From: Sanguinoderma infundibulare
Lineage: Eukaryota; Basidiomycota; Agaricomycetes; Polyporales; Polyporaceae
DNA: 64,000 nt
Direction: 5' to 3'
Assembly (NCBI GenBank): GCA_032821775.1
Contig: JAVLRN010000005.1
Coordinates: 2,480,001 to 2,544,000, forward strand
Shown here in pieces: positions 11,186 through 24,068 of this stretch; the stretch's first letter is position 1; the number at the start of each line of letters is the position of its first letter. The translations under genes and the position numbers were made by a program. The notes under the pieces were generated by a model that had not been told where the DNA came from, searched no databases, and saw only the letters and a program-made list of their open reading frames with translations.

Positions 11186-12736
11186 ATGTCTCATCACTCC
11201 ATGCCTCTAGTCCACGTCTATCTTTTCGATCCCGCCACCAGCATGATCACCTACGAGCCCATGCGTCTGCCTGGTGCAACGCCCTCCCCAAGCCCTCGTC
11301 TCCGCTACGATCCTGGTACTCGCATCCCACCGACACTTGGCAAAGACACCCAAGGTCTCATAGAAGACATCGTCGTTTGCCCCGGCCACGCTGTCTACTT
11401 CATCGCCAAGCCGGCGTCCAGGGACCGTCTCACCAAGAAAGAGCGGGCCGCCAAGATTTTCGGAGCCAAGATCCAGGTCCGCAAGATGGAGCGCGCGACA
11501 ATGGAGCTCGAGCGCGCTCAAACCGACCATGACACAACTTCCGATGATGAGAGGTGAGGGGACTCCCAATCATCGAGACCCATTGTGTGGCCATTTACGT
11601 TTCCCGTTCTCTTCAGCGACTCCTCCGACTCGGGTTCGGACTGCGGTGATAACAGTTTCACTGCACAGGATTCGTTCAGTTGCGACAAGCAAGACTGCGA
11701 CTGCGACTGCGATGATGGCAACGAGTCAGCGGAGAACGGGGAGTACGAAGAAGAGGAGGAGGAAGGTATACTAGGGAGCGTAGCCATCTCTACGCCTCTA
11801 TCCCTTCTCTCCGCTGCCACCTCAAGCTCGCACATGTCGGATACCCCCTTTTCTACCCCCAAGTCCGACTCTACCCCAACGCCCACTTCAGTTCCATCTT
11901 CGAAGTGGGCTCCATCATCTCTCCGGAAGGTGTCACACTCGCCTTTGCCTCTCCGGAGCCCCAGTACCTCTTCAGCACCCAACGAAGAGTCTTCGTCCGA
12001 TGCCATAGAGGCCAAAGGCCACAGCATTCTTCAAAAGAACCCATCGTCCTTCCCTCCCCCTCTCGTCCGTGACTCCAGCGTCTTCACATCCACTTCGTCC
12101 ATCTCCAATGACGAGGTGAAGACTCCCGACCCCTTGCCGAACCTAGCGGTGACCTATTTCGATACGGGTAATGGACAGACAGCGCCCCCGGTTGGCAAAG
12201 ACGAGCCGCAGTCGAACAAGCGCAAAGCTGGCGAACATCAGGACTTCATAGCCCCGGACTGCCAGCTGCGCCCGGCCAAGAGAGTCAAGCTGGCCCATTC
12301 CTCCGACACTGCCACCCAGACTGCTCCGGTTACCGCCCCTGCTCGGTCATCTGGCAGTTTCGCTAGGCGTCGGTCCCCGCCTTCTCTGTTCATTCAGCCG
12401 AAGCGCCTGAGCACTATCGTCGTCAACCCTGTGGCTCAGCAGCCAGCCTTCTCGCTGAAGCGCCGGCGCGAGGACGACGACGAGGAGGACGGAGGGGTCT
12501 CCGAGGCTGGCTCTGGTCCTGGTTCCCCGCAGCACTCCGACTCTGGTCCGGCGACGAAGAAGCGCAAGACGGCCGGTCTTGAAGAGAGGCGTCCGACGAC
12601 CGCAGCGCAGTCGTTGGCGCAGAAGAGGTGGGATGAACGGTTGAAGAACCAGCCGAGTGGAGGACGGATCCGGATTGTGTCGACCAACATGGAGCTGCTC
12701 GGGACGAAGAGGAAGGCGCAACGTCGGCGGGCGTAG
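11186..12736 (+). CDS. acidic, low-complexity protein of unknown function
   Basis: Function not recognised. Two exons, 11186-11553 and 11617-12736, give 495 residues starting MSHHSMPLVHVYLFDPATS. The first 125 residues look folded (HVYLFDPATSMITYEPMRLP ... GLIEDIVVCPGHAVYFIAKP) and end in a Lys/Arg-rich helix (RLTKKERAAKIFGAK). The rest is disordered: a D/S/C-rich acidic block, a long Ser/Pro/Thr region, then basic patches that could be nuclear localisation signals (SNKRKAGEHQ, PAKRVKLAHS, KKRKTAG) and a basic C-terminus TKRKAQRRRA. Patches of this kind suggest a nuclear protein. An uncharacterised family in related fungi seems likely, but I cannot name a domain. Alternative splicing of the D-rich junction cannot be excluded. 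Confidence 0.75.
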
Positions 12737-13755
12737 ACGGCGTGGTGGGCGATGTGTGCTGCGACTGCCGGCCCAGTCGCAGTATGTGATATCGGGAGTC
12801 TGCTATGTTGGGACGGTGCCGGACTTGAAGTGTAGTGGTCGCTTGGGTGCTTCGGACTTTGGCTTGTCTGTCGACTGGGCACTCGGACTAGGACTCGGAC
12901 TCGGACCTGGGACTATATCTGGTGGTTCCGCGGCACTGGGTTTTGCGCGAGTTCGACTGATATCTAAATTTACAGGTACGGAGGGAGCTCGTTCGCTACA
13001 TGAACAAGTGGAGGATTGGCTATCCTTCATTTGTCGCGGACTAGTGCAGGCTGTCCGAAGGACCATCGTAATCTCAGGTACTGTCCGTTCACCTACACTG
13101 TGTCTCTTCGGACACAACTAACGCGATGATATGCCGTTGGTGTATGATGTATTTAGATTCACGGCTTTGCCGACAGTGTGCTTGGGGCGAGGGGCAGGTT
13201 AGTCGCTTGACTGTTGCTCAATCTATCGCCAGAGGTAGGGACGACTTGGAACGTTCCTGACGTCACAGGCTTCGTGCCTGGGCATTGGCGTGGATGGTAG
13301 CGTCAAGCGGGCTGCCTGCCCTAGAGCGCACTCTGCAGCCTCCTTGTCGAGACTGCTTTACTCTAATTTTTTCCTCTGGCGCCTTCTTCAGGAGGGCTTT
13401 GGCATCCGTTGCCAGGAGTCGCGACCGTGACCAAATACAGGTTGGGCGCAACGCTGGGTCAGTTCTCGGAAGCGAGCGAGCAGTGGCAGGGGCCGGTGGG
13501 ACCAACAGGCACGAAGGGAACCTATCACGATGGTGCTCGATTCGACCACCGCCGTGACCAGACGCGTCTGTGACGGAGTGCGAAGACGCGACTGGCGGAG
13601 GACAGTGACCGATTCCGTCGCTGTGGAGCCCTCGTCTGCGTTCAAAATCGTGCCTGCCGTCATGGCTCCGTCTGTCTCTTTCTCTCCATCTCACTCTCAG
13701 TTCATGCAACAGTCACTCTCTTTTATCGTCTCTCATTTACGTCAATCTTGACCCT
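12737..13755. other. intergenic region upstream of the GT8 gene
   Basis: About 1 kb with no supported coding exon. A short direct repeat of ACTCGG units lies near 12,883-12,905. A perfect TGACGTCA palindrome sits at 13,258-13,265, about 490 bp upstream of the glycosyltransferase start. Confidence 0.45.
13258..13265. promoter_or_regulatory. CRE-like site TGACGTCA
   Basis: Second exact copy of the bZIP consensus palindrome in this window, again in a non-coding upstream region. Function inferred from sequence only. Confidence 0.35.
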
Positions 13756-15473
13756 ATGTCCTCATATTACTATCAGCCCTTGCCCGCTTCAGATTCTCCC
13801 AGCTCACCCAATCGAAGACCGTTCTCCAACGGCCGTCCTTATCGTTCCAAGTTCCTCCAGCTCCGGCAGTTCCCCTTCCTCGTCATCATCCTCGTTCTCA
13901 CCTTCTCCCTCTTTGCCTTCTATCATACACCCCACTACGCCCTCCCTATAGACCGGCAAGCCCTCGACCCCTCGGGCGTCCTGGACGATTCTTTCCAGTC
14001 ACAACCGACTTTACAACCCGCTCGTGGACGCATACCCCACCATTCTAATATACCCAACCTATCCACTTCCACAAAACCTCAAGAGGTTCTGGAGCACGTT
14101 CCGCCCGGTCCTGTCACCTTCTCTCTCATCATGTTCTCAGAGGACTCCGCCGCAGAGGGTGCAGTTCTCATTAAGGTATGTTACCATCTTTGATCCTCCC
14201 TACTCCCTACTTTCGTATTCCACCCCGCCTTTTTCCCGCACCCATCCCGGCATGCCTCCGTCTGAACGCCTCCTGACATTTGTCCACATAGTCAATCATC
14301 ATGTACTCTTCAAGCCCCCTCGCTTTCCATATCGTCTGTGACCAGGACGCCGAGCACTACCTCCGCCATCGTTTTCGCCTCCTCACACATCCCTACCATG
14401 ACGTCACCGTTCACTTCTACCACTTACCTCACGAAAACATGCTTGCCCGCATCCGCCGTGAAGGTGCCCTTCACACCGACCACTCCGCCGGTGCTCGTAC
14501 GTCTCACTAAGCATGTGCTTCTACCCACTCTATACTTACAAACGCCCCCCTGCAGCCGGTCTGATGAAGCTCTTCATCCATGAGATCCTCCCACCATCCG
14601 TCGAACGAGCCATCTTCGTCGACACAGATGCCTTCTTCATATCCGACCCCACCCAACTTTGGGACCACTTCAACGCCTTTAGACCCGGAGCCGCGATCTC
14701 CATGCCTTACCATCCGGACCAGTGCGCCCCCGAGTGGCACAATGCGAACCGCATCTGCAGCTGCATCATGCTTCTCGACCTGAACCGCCTTCGTGAGCTT
14801 CGTCTGATGGACTCCGACTTCTACCGTCAGCAGCAATCTATCGGCGAAGGTCCGGACAGTGTGCAGATTCCCAGCGGCCCGCCCGCGCTTGCACCACCGG
14901 CGTTCGAAGCCATGTTTGGTGCCCCAGTGCCTAATGGGGACGACGGCCGGATGAAGTACGACAACGTCAAGCTCGGCGACCAGGGCTACTGGTGGGCGAT
15001 TGTGAGCCATAGGCAAGAGATCTTCCAGCCGCTCAGCTTCGACTGGGAGGTGTCCAGCTGTTTGGTGGAGGTGTATGGCACAGGGCTCGGCGAGGACGAC
15101 ATCGACGAGGAGGCCGAAGCGCGCCACCAGGTCCATGTGAACGACACACCCGACGAGGGCCGTGCGGTCCTGCCGAAGATGCTGCATTTGTTCGTTGGCT
15201 TTGTTTCGCACAGTTGCTTTTCGCAGCGCTGATGTTGTGCCGGATAGCAATTGTCTCGATGGTACCGATCGTTACTACGATTGGCCGAACTGGACGGATC
15301 CCAACGTCGGCCTAGCACAACGCTGGGGTCCTGCCGTCCACTACCATGTCGGTTTCAAGTGGATCTGGCTCAACAATCCGTCTTCCAATGCGACGCTCAC
15401 CATAGAGGTTCTCCACGACGTCAAGTTCGCGGATGAACTGGTAACCAAGCATCGGTCTGGTGGCCAGAGTTGA
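13756..15473 (+). CDS. type II membrane glycosyltransferase, GT8-like
   Basis: Predicted Golgi glycosyltransferase. Exons 13756-14175, 14292-14496, 14556-15189 and 15248-15473 give 494 residues. A short cytosolic N-terminus is followed by one transmembrane segment at about residues 38-55 (FPFLVIILVLTFSLFAFYH), then a stem and a lumenal catalytic domain. The DxD metal/sugar-nucleotide motif is in AIFVDTDAFFISDP. Other conserved blocks are FHIVCDQDAEHYL, KLFIHEILP and the C-terminal MLHFNCLDGTDRYYDWPNW ... YHVGFKWIWLN. The pattern resembles GT8 enzymes of the LARGE/xylosyltransferase type that agaricomycetes carry; donor and acceptor cannot be read from sequence. Intron 3 was placed to restore MLHFNC, which reads through a plausible but weaker donor (GTTCGT). 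Convergent with the PFK-2 gene. Confidence 0.85.
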
Positions 15474-15957
15474 TGTGGCTTATATTGCATATGCACGATG
15501 TGGTAGTGTACTAGCCGGGGGGCGTATGCCGTACTGAGCTCCCGTGTTAATGTCTCTCGTCCTGGATTGGGCCTTCTGTTATTCGCGTCTGCATTCGTAC
15601 GTATACTCGGTCTCCGGGATTCTTTCCCCCACCACTGGCAGCCTACGCTCGACAAACTACGACGGCCCTCACACCGGATTCCCCTTCCACAATGAGGATT
15701 CATACCATTACATGACATATATAATACAATACGTCTAGATCGATATTTCTGCTGTCTGCGAGTTACCTTTCCTTTGCTGGTGCGAGATTGCCGGTTAGAG
15801 ACTGGTTTTGTAGTGTTACATTCATCTATTGCTGGACGCGTGTTACAGTGGATATACATAAAGTACCATATACCAACAAGTAATTGTTGTCTTCCTCGTC
15901 GTGATACCGCAACTTCTCGATATGCTACACTGTATCTTGGATGTTAAGGTAGCTTGA
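15474..15957. other. convergent intergenic region
   Basis: 484 bp between the stops of the glycosyltransferase (+) and PFK-2 (-) genes. No coding exon supported on either strand; expected to hold both 3' ends. Confidence 0.5.
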
Positions 15958-18289
<2,332 letters not shown>

Positions 18290-18499
18290 GGGTGCTAGGA
18301 GAGTGTGGACGTTGTGGTGCAGGAGGACGAGGGAAGGAGAGGAGAGCGACAGGACGCCGTCGAGGATGGTTACGTCGCGGGGTCCATCCGTGCGGGGTTC
18401 ATCCGTCTCCGTCTCCCGGAACGGACGCGGGACGAAAGCGTGGATCAGGCCTCGCCTCAACGTCGCCTCAAGGCCTCACACTCTTCCCTCCGCTCCGTC
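18290..18499. promoter_or_regulatory. bidirectional promoter of PFK-2 and PIG-X genes
   Basis: 210 bp separate the two divergent starts. The frame of PFK-2 stays open some distance upstream, but no earlier ATG is needed. No specific element recognised. Confidence 0.45.
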
Positions 18500-19234
18500 A
18501 TGTCCATCGCCTCCCTCCAGACCTCCCTCGTCCCCCAGGGGTTCCATTTCATACTCTCAACTACCGTCAACATTCCGTCCTCCCCCGCACGCGACGACTG
18601 CACATTTCAACTTCTGTATGATCTCGACCCCCACGTCTACGCGGACCAGTATGAACTCGCTCAGTGCCCACATTACACCTCCCTCTTGTGGGGCAATTCC
18701 GACCTTGAACGGCCGGTATCTGCTCTGGACCCTACAAGCTCGGTGCTCCTTGTTACTGCAGACAAGTCCCATATCATTCCAGGACGGGCTTCCACCTTCA
18801 CCCTAGACGTTCCTTTACACGCTCGCTACGGAAGGCCAAGCCAATCCTCGGAAATGGCATTTGGAGACGTTGAGCTAAAGCGTCCCGTTGGATTCTTCGC
18901 ATGCGCCAATGATCGTAAGTATAATCTCGCGGTCGTATAGCATATCTCTTTGTCCTTCACCTCACGAGCGTGGTCAGATCCTGCACCAGTCCCCAGCATC
19001 TTACGGCCATACACATCATTCTTGGAAGGGCCCACGCTCCCGCTTTATCTAGTCAAAGACACCTCGCCTGACGACTCGTTGCACATTGTCATCCCCGTAG
19101 GGGTACGTCAAGATCTGCCATGGGTGGATATTGGAACGGCGGTCACGATGATTGTGATGTCCTTCTACCTGCTCTTTACTTCAATACGGACTGCCAGGAG
19201 ACTAGCTAGCAAGTCGTACGCGAAAACGGATTGA
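18500..19234 (+). CDS. Pbn1/PIG-X, GPI mannosyltransferase I stabiliser
   Basis: PIG-X/Pbn1 partners the catalytic PIG-M/Gpi14 enzyme that adds the first mannose to GPI anchors in the ER lumen. Exons 18500-18914 and 18978-19234 give 223 residues. Family features: an N-terminal GFHFILSTTVNIP strand, then YDLDPHVYADQYEL (the conserved D-Q-Y-E-L block), a beta-rich lumenal domain with FTLDVPLHARYGRPS and FGDVELKRPVGFFAC, and a single C-terminal transmembrane segment IGTAVTMIVMSFYLLFTSI (about 187-205) followed by a short basic tail with two Lys/Arg clusters. No clear N-terminal signal peptide is visible, which is unusual for a lumenal domain; an upstream exon is possible. Confidence 0.85.
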
Positions 19235-19507
19235 TAACAGTCAAAAGCAAGAGTCAGTACAGTACGTAGCGCGAACAGATCTACTGTATGCTAATATAGA
19301 TCGTCTCAAAACCAATGTCCAGATGCTGTATGTGATGGCGGTCATGCAGTATGCAGTCGTAGGTCACCAGCTGGGGTCCATGATTTGCCCAGGACGTCTG
19401 TATCGCGCGCGACGAGTCTCCCACCTCCCTCTGCTCGTCGCGATGACACCGCACAGTGTCAGGTCTTCAACGTCGCCCTCCCAATTGTCCGAGTCCAATC
19501 GCTGCCA

Positions 19508-20339
19508 TCATGTGATGACGCACCGTCGCTGCTTGACCATCTTTCCCCATTTTCCCCGCATGCTCTCCTTGAGTGCGAGGTTGAACACCTCTTTCACGTT
19601 GTCACCTGCCTTGGCCGAACACTCGATGTACTTCGCGCCGATCTCCCGTGCAACCATCGCTCCTTGCTCGCTCGTGACGGGAACTTGACCCTGTGCGCTC
19701 AACATTCGCCGTGTTTGCTCGTCCCTGCGTAGATCCGTTTTGGTCGCGACTAGAATGAGTGGCACGCCCTCGCAAAAGTGCGCGACCTCGGGGAACCACT
19801 GTGTAGTTTAATGCGTTGAGAAGTTTGCCCGGATCATAGGTATAGACGGAGCAGAATGTCAAAGCAATGCACGTACTTTGTCTTGGACGTTGGCGAGACT
19901 GACGGGGAAGTCGACGGAGAAGACGATCAAGATGACGTTGCTTTCGGGGTAACTTAGTGGTCGTAGACGATCGTATTCCTCTTGTCCAGCCGTATCCCAA
20001 AGGGCGAGTTCGACGAGCTTGCCATCGAAGTTTACGAGAGTGACGTAGTTCTCAAACACGGTTGGAATGTACGCCTTTTGCGGAGCTCGTGTAAGCACGA
20101 CTTGAAAGTGGGACTGCGGTATAGCCGAGAATACGACGCACCTCTGGGAACCGGTTCTCAGCGTAGACGATGAGCAAACACGTCTTGCCGCAGCCGCCTT
20201 CACAATTGAACGTTCAGGAGGCAGTGAAGGGTAGATGCTGAGATGGACGCGTACCGTCACCGACGACGACAAGCTTTCGCTTCAAATCTGGCCTGCGGGG
20301 AGGACCTGAAGACTCGCCGGGGGTATACGGGGTGGCCAT
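19508..20339 (-). CDS. Rho-family small GTPase, Rho4-like
   Basis: Membrane-anchored GTP/GDP switch of the Rho family. Exons (minus strand) 20255-20339, 20142-20197, 19877-20074, 19508-19798; 209 residues. G boxes: P-loop [11 protein letters not shown], effector [10 protein letters not shown], switch [28 protein letters not shown] (TKxD) and ECSAKA. The combination GGCGKTC with [21 protein letters not shown] is more like fungal Rho4 than Rho1, Rho2 or Rho3, which have GACGKT; the subfamily remains an inference. The C-terminus has a polybasic stretch ([13 protein letters not shown]) directly before CVIT, a CaaX box for prenylation. Fungal Rho4 proteins act in septation and polarity. Same direction as the Ydj1 gene, 446 bp away. 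Confidence 0.93.
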
Positions 20340-20785
20340 GAAGGTGTGTAGTGCCTGGAACGGCGATGTAGTGCAGTGTGGCTCGAGCGGAAGGCAAGCG
20401 ATGGAAGGGTGGTTGGGAGGGCGAGGGCGGGTTCAAGACGGCGACGGGGACGTCAATCGGCCAACGTTCAAGTTCGCGTCCGTGTCCGACGCGTCCACGT
20501 GCAACAGGCGGTTCGTCGTGGCCATCGATGTGACGTCGACGCGCGCGGACAAAACACACGGCATATCGTCAAGTGATGCATGCAATGGCAACAATCTACT
20601 GCCAGTGTCTAGCGGATCATGCAACTAGGCGGCGTAAGCTATGTATGGCGTGAAAGCGAATGCGGTAGACCATGCAACAGTGATCGATACACAACTACTC
20701 TACGACTCCGTCTATACGAATCATACAATCCCAACAGAGCGAAGAATATCGTCCGTGACCCTACCGCTCTCAGCGACTCAGAACG
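20340..20785. other. intergenic region, promoter of the Rho gene
   Basis: 446 bp between the Ydj1 stop and the Rho start, both on the minus strand. No coding exon supported. It should hold the Rho promoter and the Ydj1 3' end. Confidence 0.4.
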
Positions 20786-22274
20786 CTACTGATTCGCGCA
20801 CTGGACACGTGGATGCTCATCATCTTCGTCCATCGCGTCCTCACCCACCGCCCGTTCCCGCTGTCGCTGATCGACTTCGTCCAGCTCGACTTCCTCCAGG
20901 TGAATCGCTGGTGGGAACTTCTCAACAGTCTCGCGAGGCGACAAAGCTTGCTCGAGAATAGGGATGACTTCCGGGTTGATATGGTCCGGGAATTTGACGG
21001 ATATCCTCACGAAGAGGTCGCCAGGCTCGTGGTGCCGTTGTGAAGGCATACCCTGCGCGCGGATAACCTTCAAATCGTCTGTACAACCGAGTCAATTGCT
21101 GCACAACTATCAAACCAATCGAATGTACTCACCGTGCTTCAAGACCTCACCAGCCGCAATATTCACGATAAGAGCGCGGTCATCTAGATGCTTGATAGCG
21201 AATTGACCACCGCCCAATGCAGTGAGCAGATCGACTTCCTGCTCGTAGAACAAGTCGTTCTCCTGCCGCTTGAACCTCTCGTGAGGCTTCTCCTCGATGA
21301 CAATGACAACATCTCCCGGCGTAACACCCGGCGCCTGGTCGCTCTCCCCCCGGAAGGTGATCGTCTGTCCACCGCGCATCCCTTTGTCGATGTGGACCTC
21401 GAGCATTTTCTTCTCGGAAACCACTTTGCGGCCATTGCAAGTCTTGCACTTGTCCTTGTGGTTGATGACCTCGCCCGTACCATTGCACTCGTCGCAAGGC
21501 TGCTGCAGTTGCTGTATCATCGGGCCCATCTGGCGAAGTGTGACCTTGATACCACGACCGGAGCAGGATGCACATTGGCGCACGGCGCCCTCCTTGCCTC
21601 CCTTGCCGTTGCACTTGGAACAGATGACGTTGCGGGTGAGCGCAAGCTTGGTCGTCTTGCCCTTGTAGAGGTCCTCGAGCGAGACATGTACACGGTGGAC
21701 GAGGTCTTTTGTCTTGCGAGGGCCTTGCGGGCGCGAAGGGACTCCGCCACCAAAGAATCCACCACCGAACAGCTGGCTGAAGAGGTCCTAGATACCCCAT
21801 TCTATTGAGACCAGCGCAGGAGGGACAGGTGATGAATACGCACTTGTGGGTCCATGCCTCCAGCATCAGTGAGCCCTGCCTCTCCACGCGTGTCGTATAT
21901 GTTCCGCTTCTGAGAATCGGATAGAACCTCGTACCTGTTTGAAGTGCGAGTGATCCAAGGCAAACGCAAAACGTGCTCTTCAACATCTTATTCGCGAGGG
22001 CAGCAAAACAGAATGACGTACGCGTGGGTCACTTCCTTGAACAGTTCTGGGTCACCGCCCTTGTCTGGATGCAGCCGTAGCGCCCTGCAATGAATAAGCA
22101 TGAGTGTCCTTGGGCAGAATGGGACGGTGTTCCGCACTTTTTATGGTATGCCTTTTTGAGATCGGCTCCTGAAGCATCGGGCGAGACCTCAAGGAGATCA
22201 TAGAACCTGCTGTTAGCGATTCGTCAGCAGGACCGCATCCGACTGACCGAATTAACTCACGTTTCCTTGACCAT
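20786..22274 (-). CDS. ydj1: Ydj1/DNAJA-type Hsp40 co-chaperone with CaaX end
   Basis: Type I J-domain protein that stimulates Hsp70 ATPase and delivers clients in the cytosol and at the ER and mitochondrial surface. Exons (minus strand) 22261-22274, 22138-22206, 22022-22084, 21844-21934, 21133-21787, 20786-21078; 394 residues. The J domain (1-70) starts MVKETFYDLLEVSPDASG and has HPD in LRLHPDKGG (33-35). It is followed by a short Gly/Phe region (LFSQLFGGGFFGGG) and four CxxCxGxG-type zinc modules from about residue 135 (CSKCNGKG, CASCSGRG, CDECNGTG, CKTCNGRK). The client-binding beta domains and VKFPDHINPE follow. It ends in CANQ, a farnesyl-type CaaX box like the CASQ of yeast Ydj1. A hAT transposon sits about 240 bp upstream of the start and may affect the promoter. 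Confidence 0.96.
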
Positions 22275-22507
22275 TATGGGCTTTCCAACCCTCAGGGTTG
22301 GAAGAGGGACGTAGCGGGGACTCGGAGGTCGAGAGGTGGGTCGGGTGGGGAAAGTGAGGGAGGCGAGAGGACGTCGAGAGCGATAAAAGGCAGCTGTCGA
22401 AGGCAGTGGAATCTCCTCGAATCTTCACTACCCTTCTCCGCCCTCTTTAGGAAACTGTCGCTCGATATGGAAGCCCTCCATGGGCGCTAGAGGTTCCGAC
22501 CATTCGC
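22275..22507. promoter_or_regulatory. promoter region of the Ydj1 gene
   Basis: 233 bp between the Ydj1 start and the left target-site duplication of the hAT element. No coding potential. No heat-shock element was identified with confidence. Confidence 0.35.
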
Positions 22508-22515
22508 GGATCGCA
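22508..22515. repeat. left 8-bp target-site duplication of hAT element
   Basis: GGATCGCA, identical to the 8 bp at 23,990-23,997 on the other side of the element. An 8-bp duplication is diagnostic of the hAT superfamily. Confidence 0.9.
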
Positions 22516-22574
22516 TAGGGCTCGGCATCTCACGTTTAACGGGAACGCCGTTTTTTTGACGGCACGAAAACGTG

Positions 22575-22666
22575 AACGCCCGTCTAGATAAACGGGCGTT
22601 TTTTACGCATTCGGAAAACGGAACGCCCCGTTCCGTTCATTAAACGAAAAAACGGGGCGTTCGAAC
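22575..22666. repeat. subterminal hairpins of hAT element
   Basis: Two imperfect palindromes: AACGCCCGT ... ACGGGCGTT (about 22,575-22,600) and AACGCCCCGTT ... AACGGGGCGTT (about 22,620-22,665). Related motifs recur near the right end. Such repeats are usually transposase-binding sites in hAT elements. Confidence 0.7.
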
Positions 22667-22751
22667 GCGTTTTCTGACCTTTTTGGGAAATAACGATGAA
22701 ATAGCTTGGAGGAGGGCGTACTTGATTCGCGCGGCCATACAAAATAATTAA

Positions 22752-22893
22752 CTACTGTTTCAAAGCATCAAGCTGCTCGCGAAGGTCGCGGCGCACAAGC
22801 AAGAGCTGTTGCTTCAACAACATGAGGGCATGGATGGTATCCGGCTTCAGGCTGCGTGCGCCAGAGGAAATGCGCTCGACAGCAACCGAGCAC
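22752..22893 (-). pseudogene. C-terminal fragment of hAT transposase
   Basis: Minus-strand reading gives SVAVERISSGARSLKPDT followed by IHALMLLKQQLLLVRRDL and then a TAG stop. The SVxVER...SSG...LxPDTIxALMLLK pattern is the conserved hAT dimerisation and C-terminal block. Upstream sequence in the same frame soon loses similarity, so most of the transposase is missing. It sits inside the TIR-bounded element in the expected antisense position. Confidence 0.75.
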
Positions 22894-23989
22894 CCTCAAA
22901 AGAGTAGTATAGTCTCCGACTTGTCGCCTCCCTCAAAGTCGCTCTCGTCGCTGTCCAAGCCACCCTCCCGTTGACCATGAAGGGTGCTACTGGGTTTAAG
23001 GCTGACGTGAAGGCGTTTTTGAACGGGACGAGCAACAGAAGAGCCTAATTAACATAAAATACCGCAGAATAAGTATACGCTTACAAGAGAGACGGGGACT
23101 CGAATGACAAAGAGAACTTACTGCTAGTAGCTTTAGGCGTTGAAGATTGAGCATACATGACACTTGCCGGCACATGCGGCGAGTTCGAGTTCCACTGAGA
23201 GTACATGAAGCGGACTGGGATGCGATCTGATCATCTGGTTGTCCGATGGGGAAGAGACCGGGGATGGGGTGAAGTTGGGGTCGGATGGAGAAAGAAGGTT
23301 GTCTGTGTGGATGGCGGACAGTTGCTGGCGCGACAGGATGTCTGGGAGGGATTGTGTTCCACCTCGCCACCGCCGCGACTCCTCTTAACGATTTCCTCAG
23401 TACCCTCATCGCAATGGAACCGAATGCACTTGAAACGTGTACGCAGATGCATCACCTCGCTTGCGCTCTCACTGGGCTCCAGCCGTAGGTTTTGGGACAT
23501 ACCTCGTTATCCTCGACTAGCAGCCTCTCCTCCGACCCAACCAAAAGCCTTCCCGCCTCCAAGTGTACCAACGAGTGACCCTTTGAACTGTTTCAGACTC
23601 ACGAAAAGTGGGGAGGGGCGGGCCCCGCCCTCTCCGCTAGCTACCCGCGATGGACCTGGGACGTTGGGCTGGATGTTCCGCAGCAAGCAGGGATTGCTGA
23701 TAGCAACTTGAGGCATGTCTTCAGCGATGGCACTCGAGAGAAGTCCAGAGTGGGGAGACATAGACAAGTTGCATAATCATACAGACAGAGGTATACATAT
23801 ATGGACAGAAAAACGCGTTAAGAAACGGTAGACGGGCGTTATTGGGTGGAAAACGGGCGTTCAAAGACGCCTGCCTGATCTGGGGAAACGTCCTTGGAGA
23901 CGGGGTCGTGGGAACCGTTCAAACGGGACGCCCGTCTTTTTAGACGGACGGAAAAACGCCCGTTTTAAACGGAACGATGCCGAGCCCTA

Positions 23990-23997
23990 GGATCGCA
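23990..23997. repeat. right 8-bp target-site duplication of hAT element
   Basis: GGATCGCA, identical to 22,508-22,515. Confidence 0.9.
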
Positions 23998-24068
23998 ACT
24001 CAGACGCTGTCCAGTGTCCACTCCGTAGTTGTCTACAGTACACAGCCGCCCCGAACAGCTTCATATAA

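Larger units (their letters stand above)
22516..23989. mobile_element. hAT DNA transposon, internally deleted (TAGGGCTCGG family)
   Basis: 1,474-bp element flanked by a perfect 8-bp duplication (GGATCGCA). The terminal inverted repeats read TAGGGCTCGGCATC at the left and GATGCCGAGCCCTA at the right, matching the hAT terminus pattern TA(R)GG. Both subterminal zones (about 22,540-22,670 and 23,810-23,975) are dense in AACGCCCGT/ACGGGCGTT motifs on both strands, some as hairpins. Inside, only a C-terminal fragment of a hAT transposase is recognisable (22,752-22,893, minus), so it is probably non-autonomous. A further open stretch on the minus strand (23,507-23,767) is unassigned. The perfect duplication and intact ends imply recent insertion. 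Confidence 0.9.

Noticed and set aside
18290..18460. Longer N-terminus of PFK-2 reading upstream of MSSSDTPDEG
   Set aside because: The frame is open but I see no in-frame ATG that is needed, and the space must hold a bidirectional promoter.
23205..23767. Open frames inside the intact hAT element
   Set aside because: Two strands are open over the same stretch and neither shows transposase or other domain motifs; listed only as unassigned interior.
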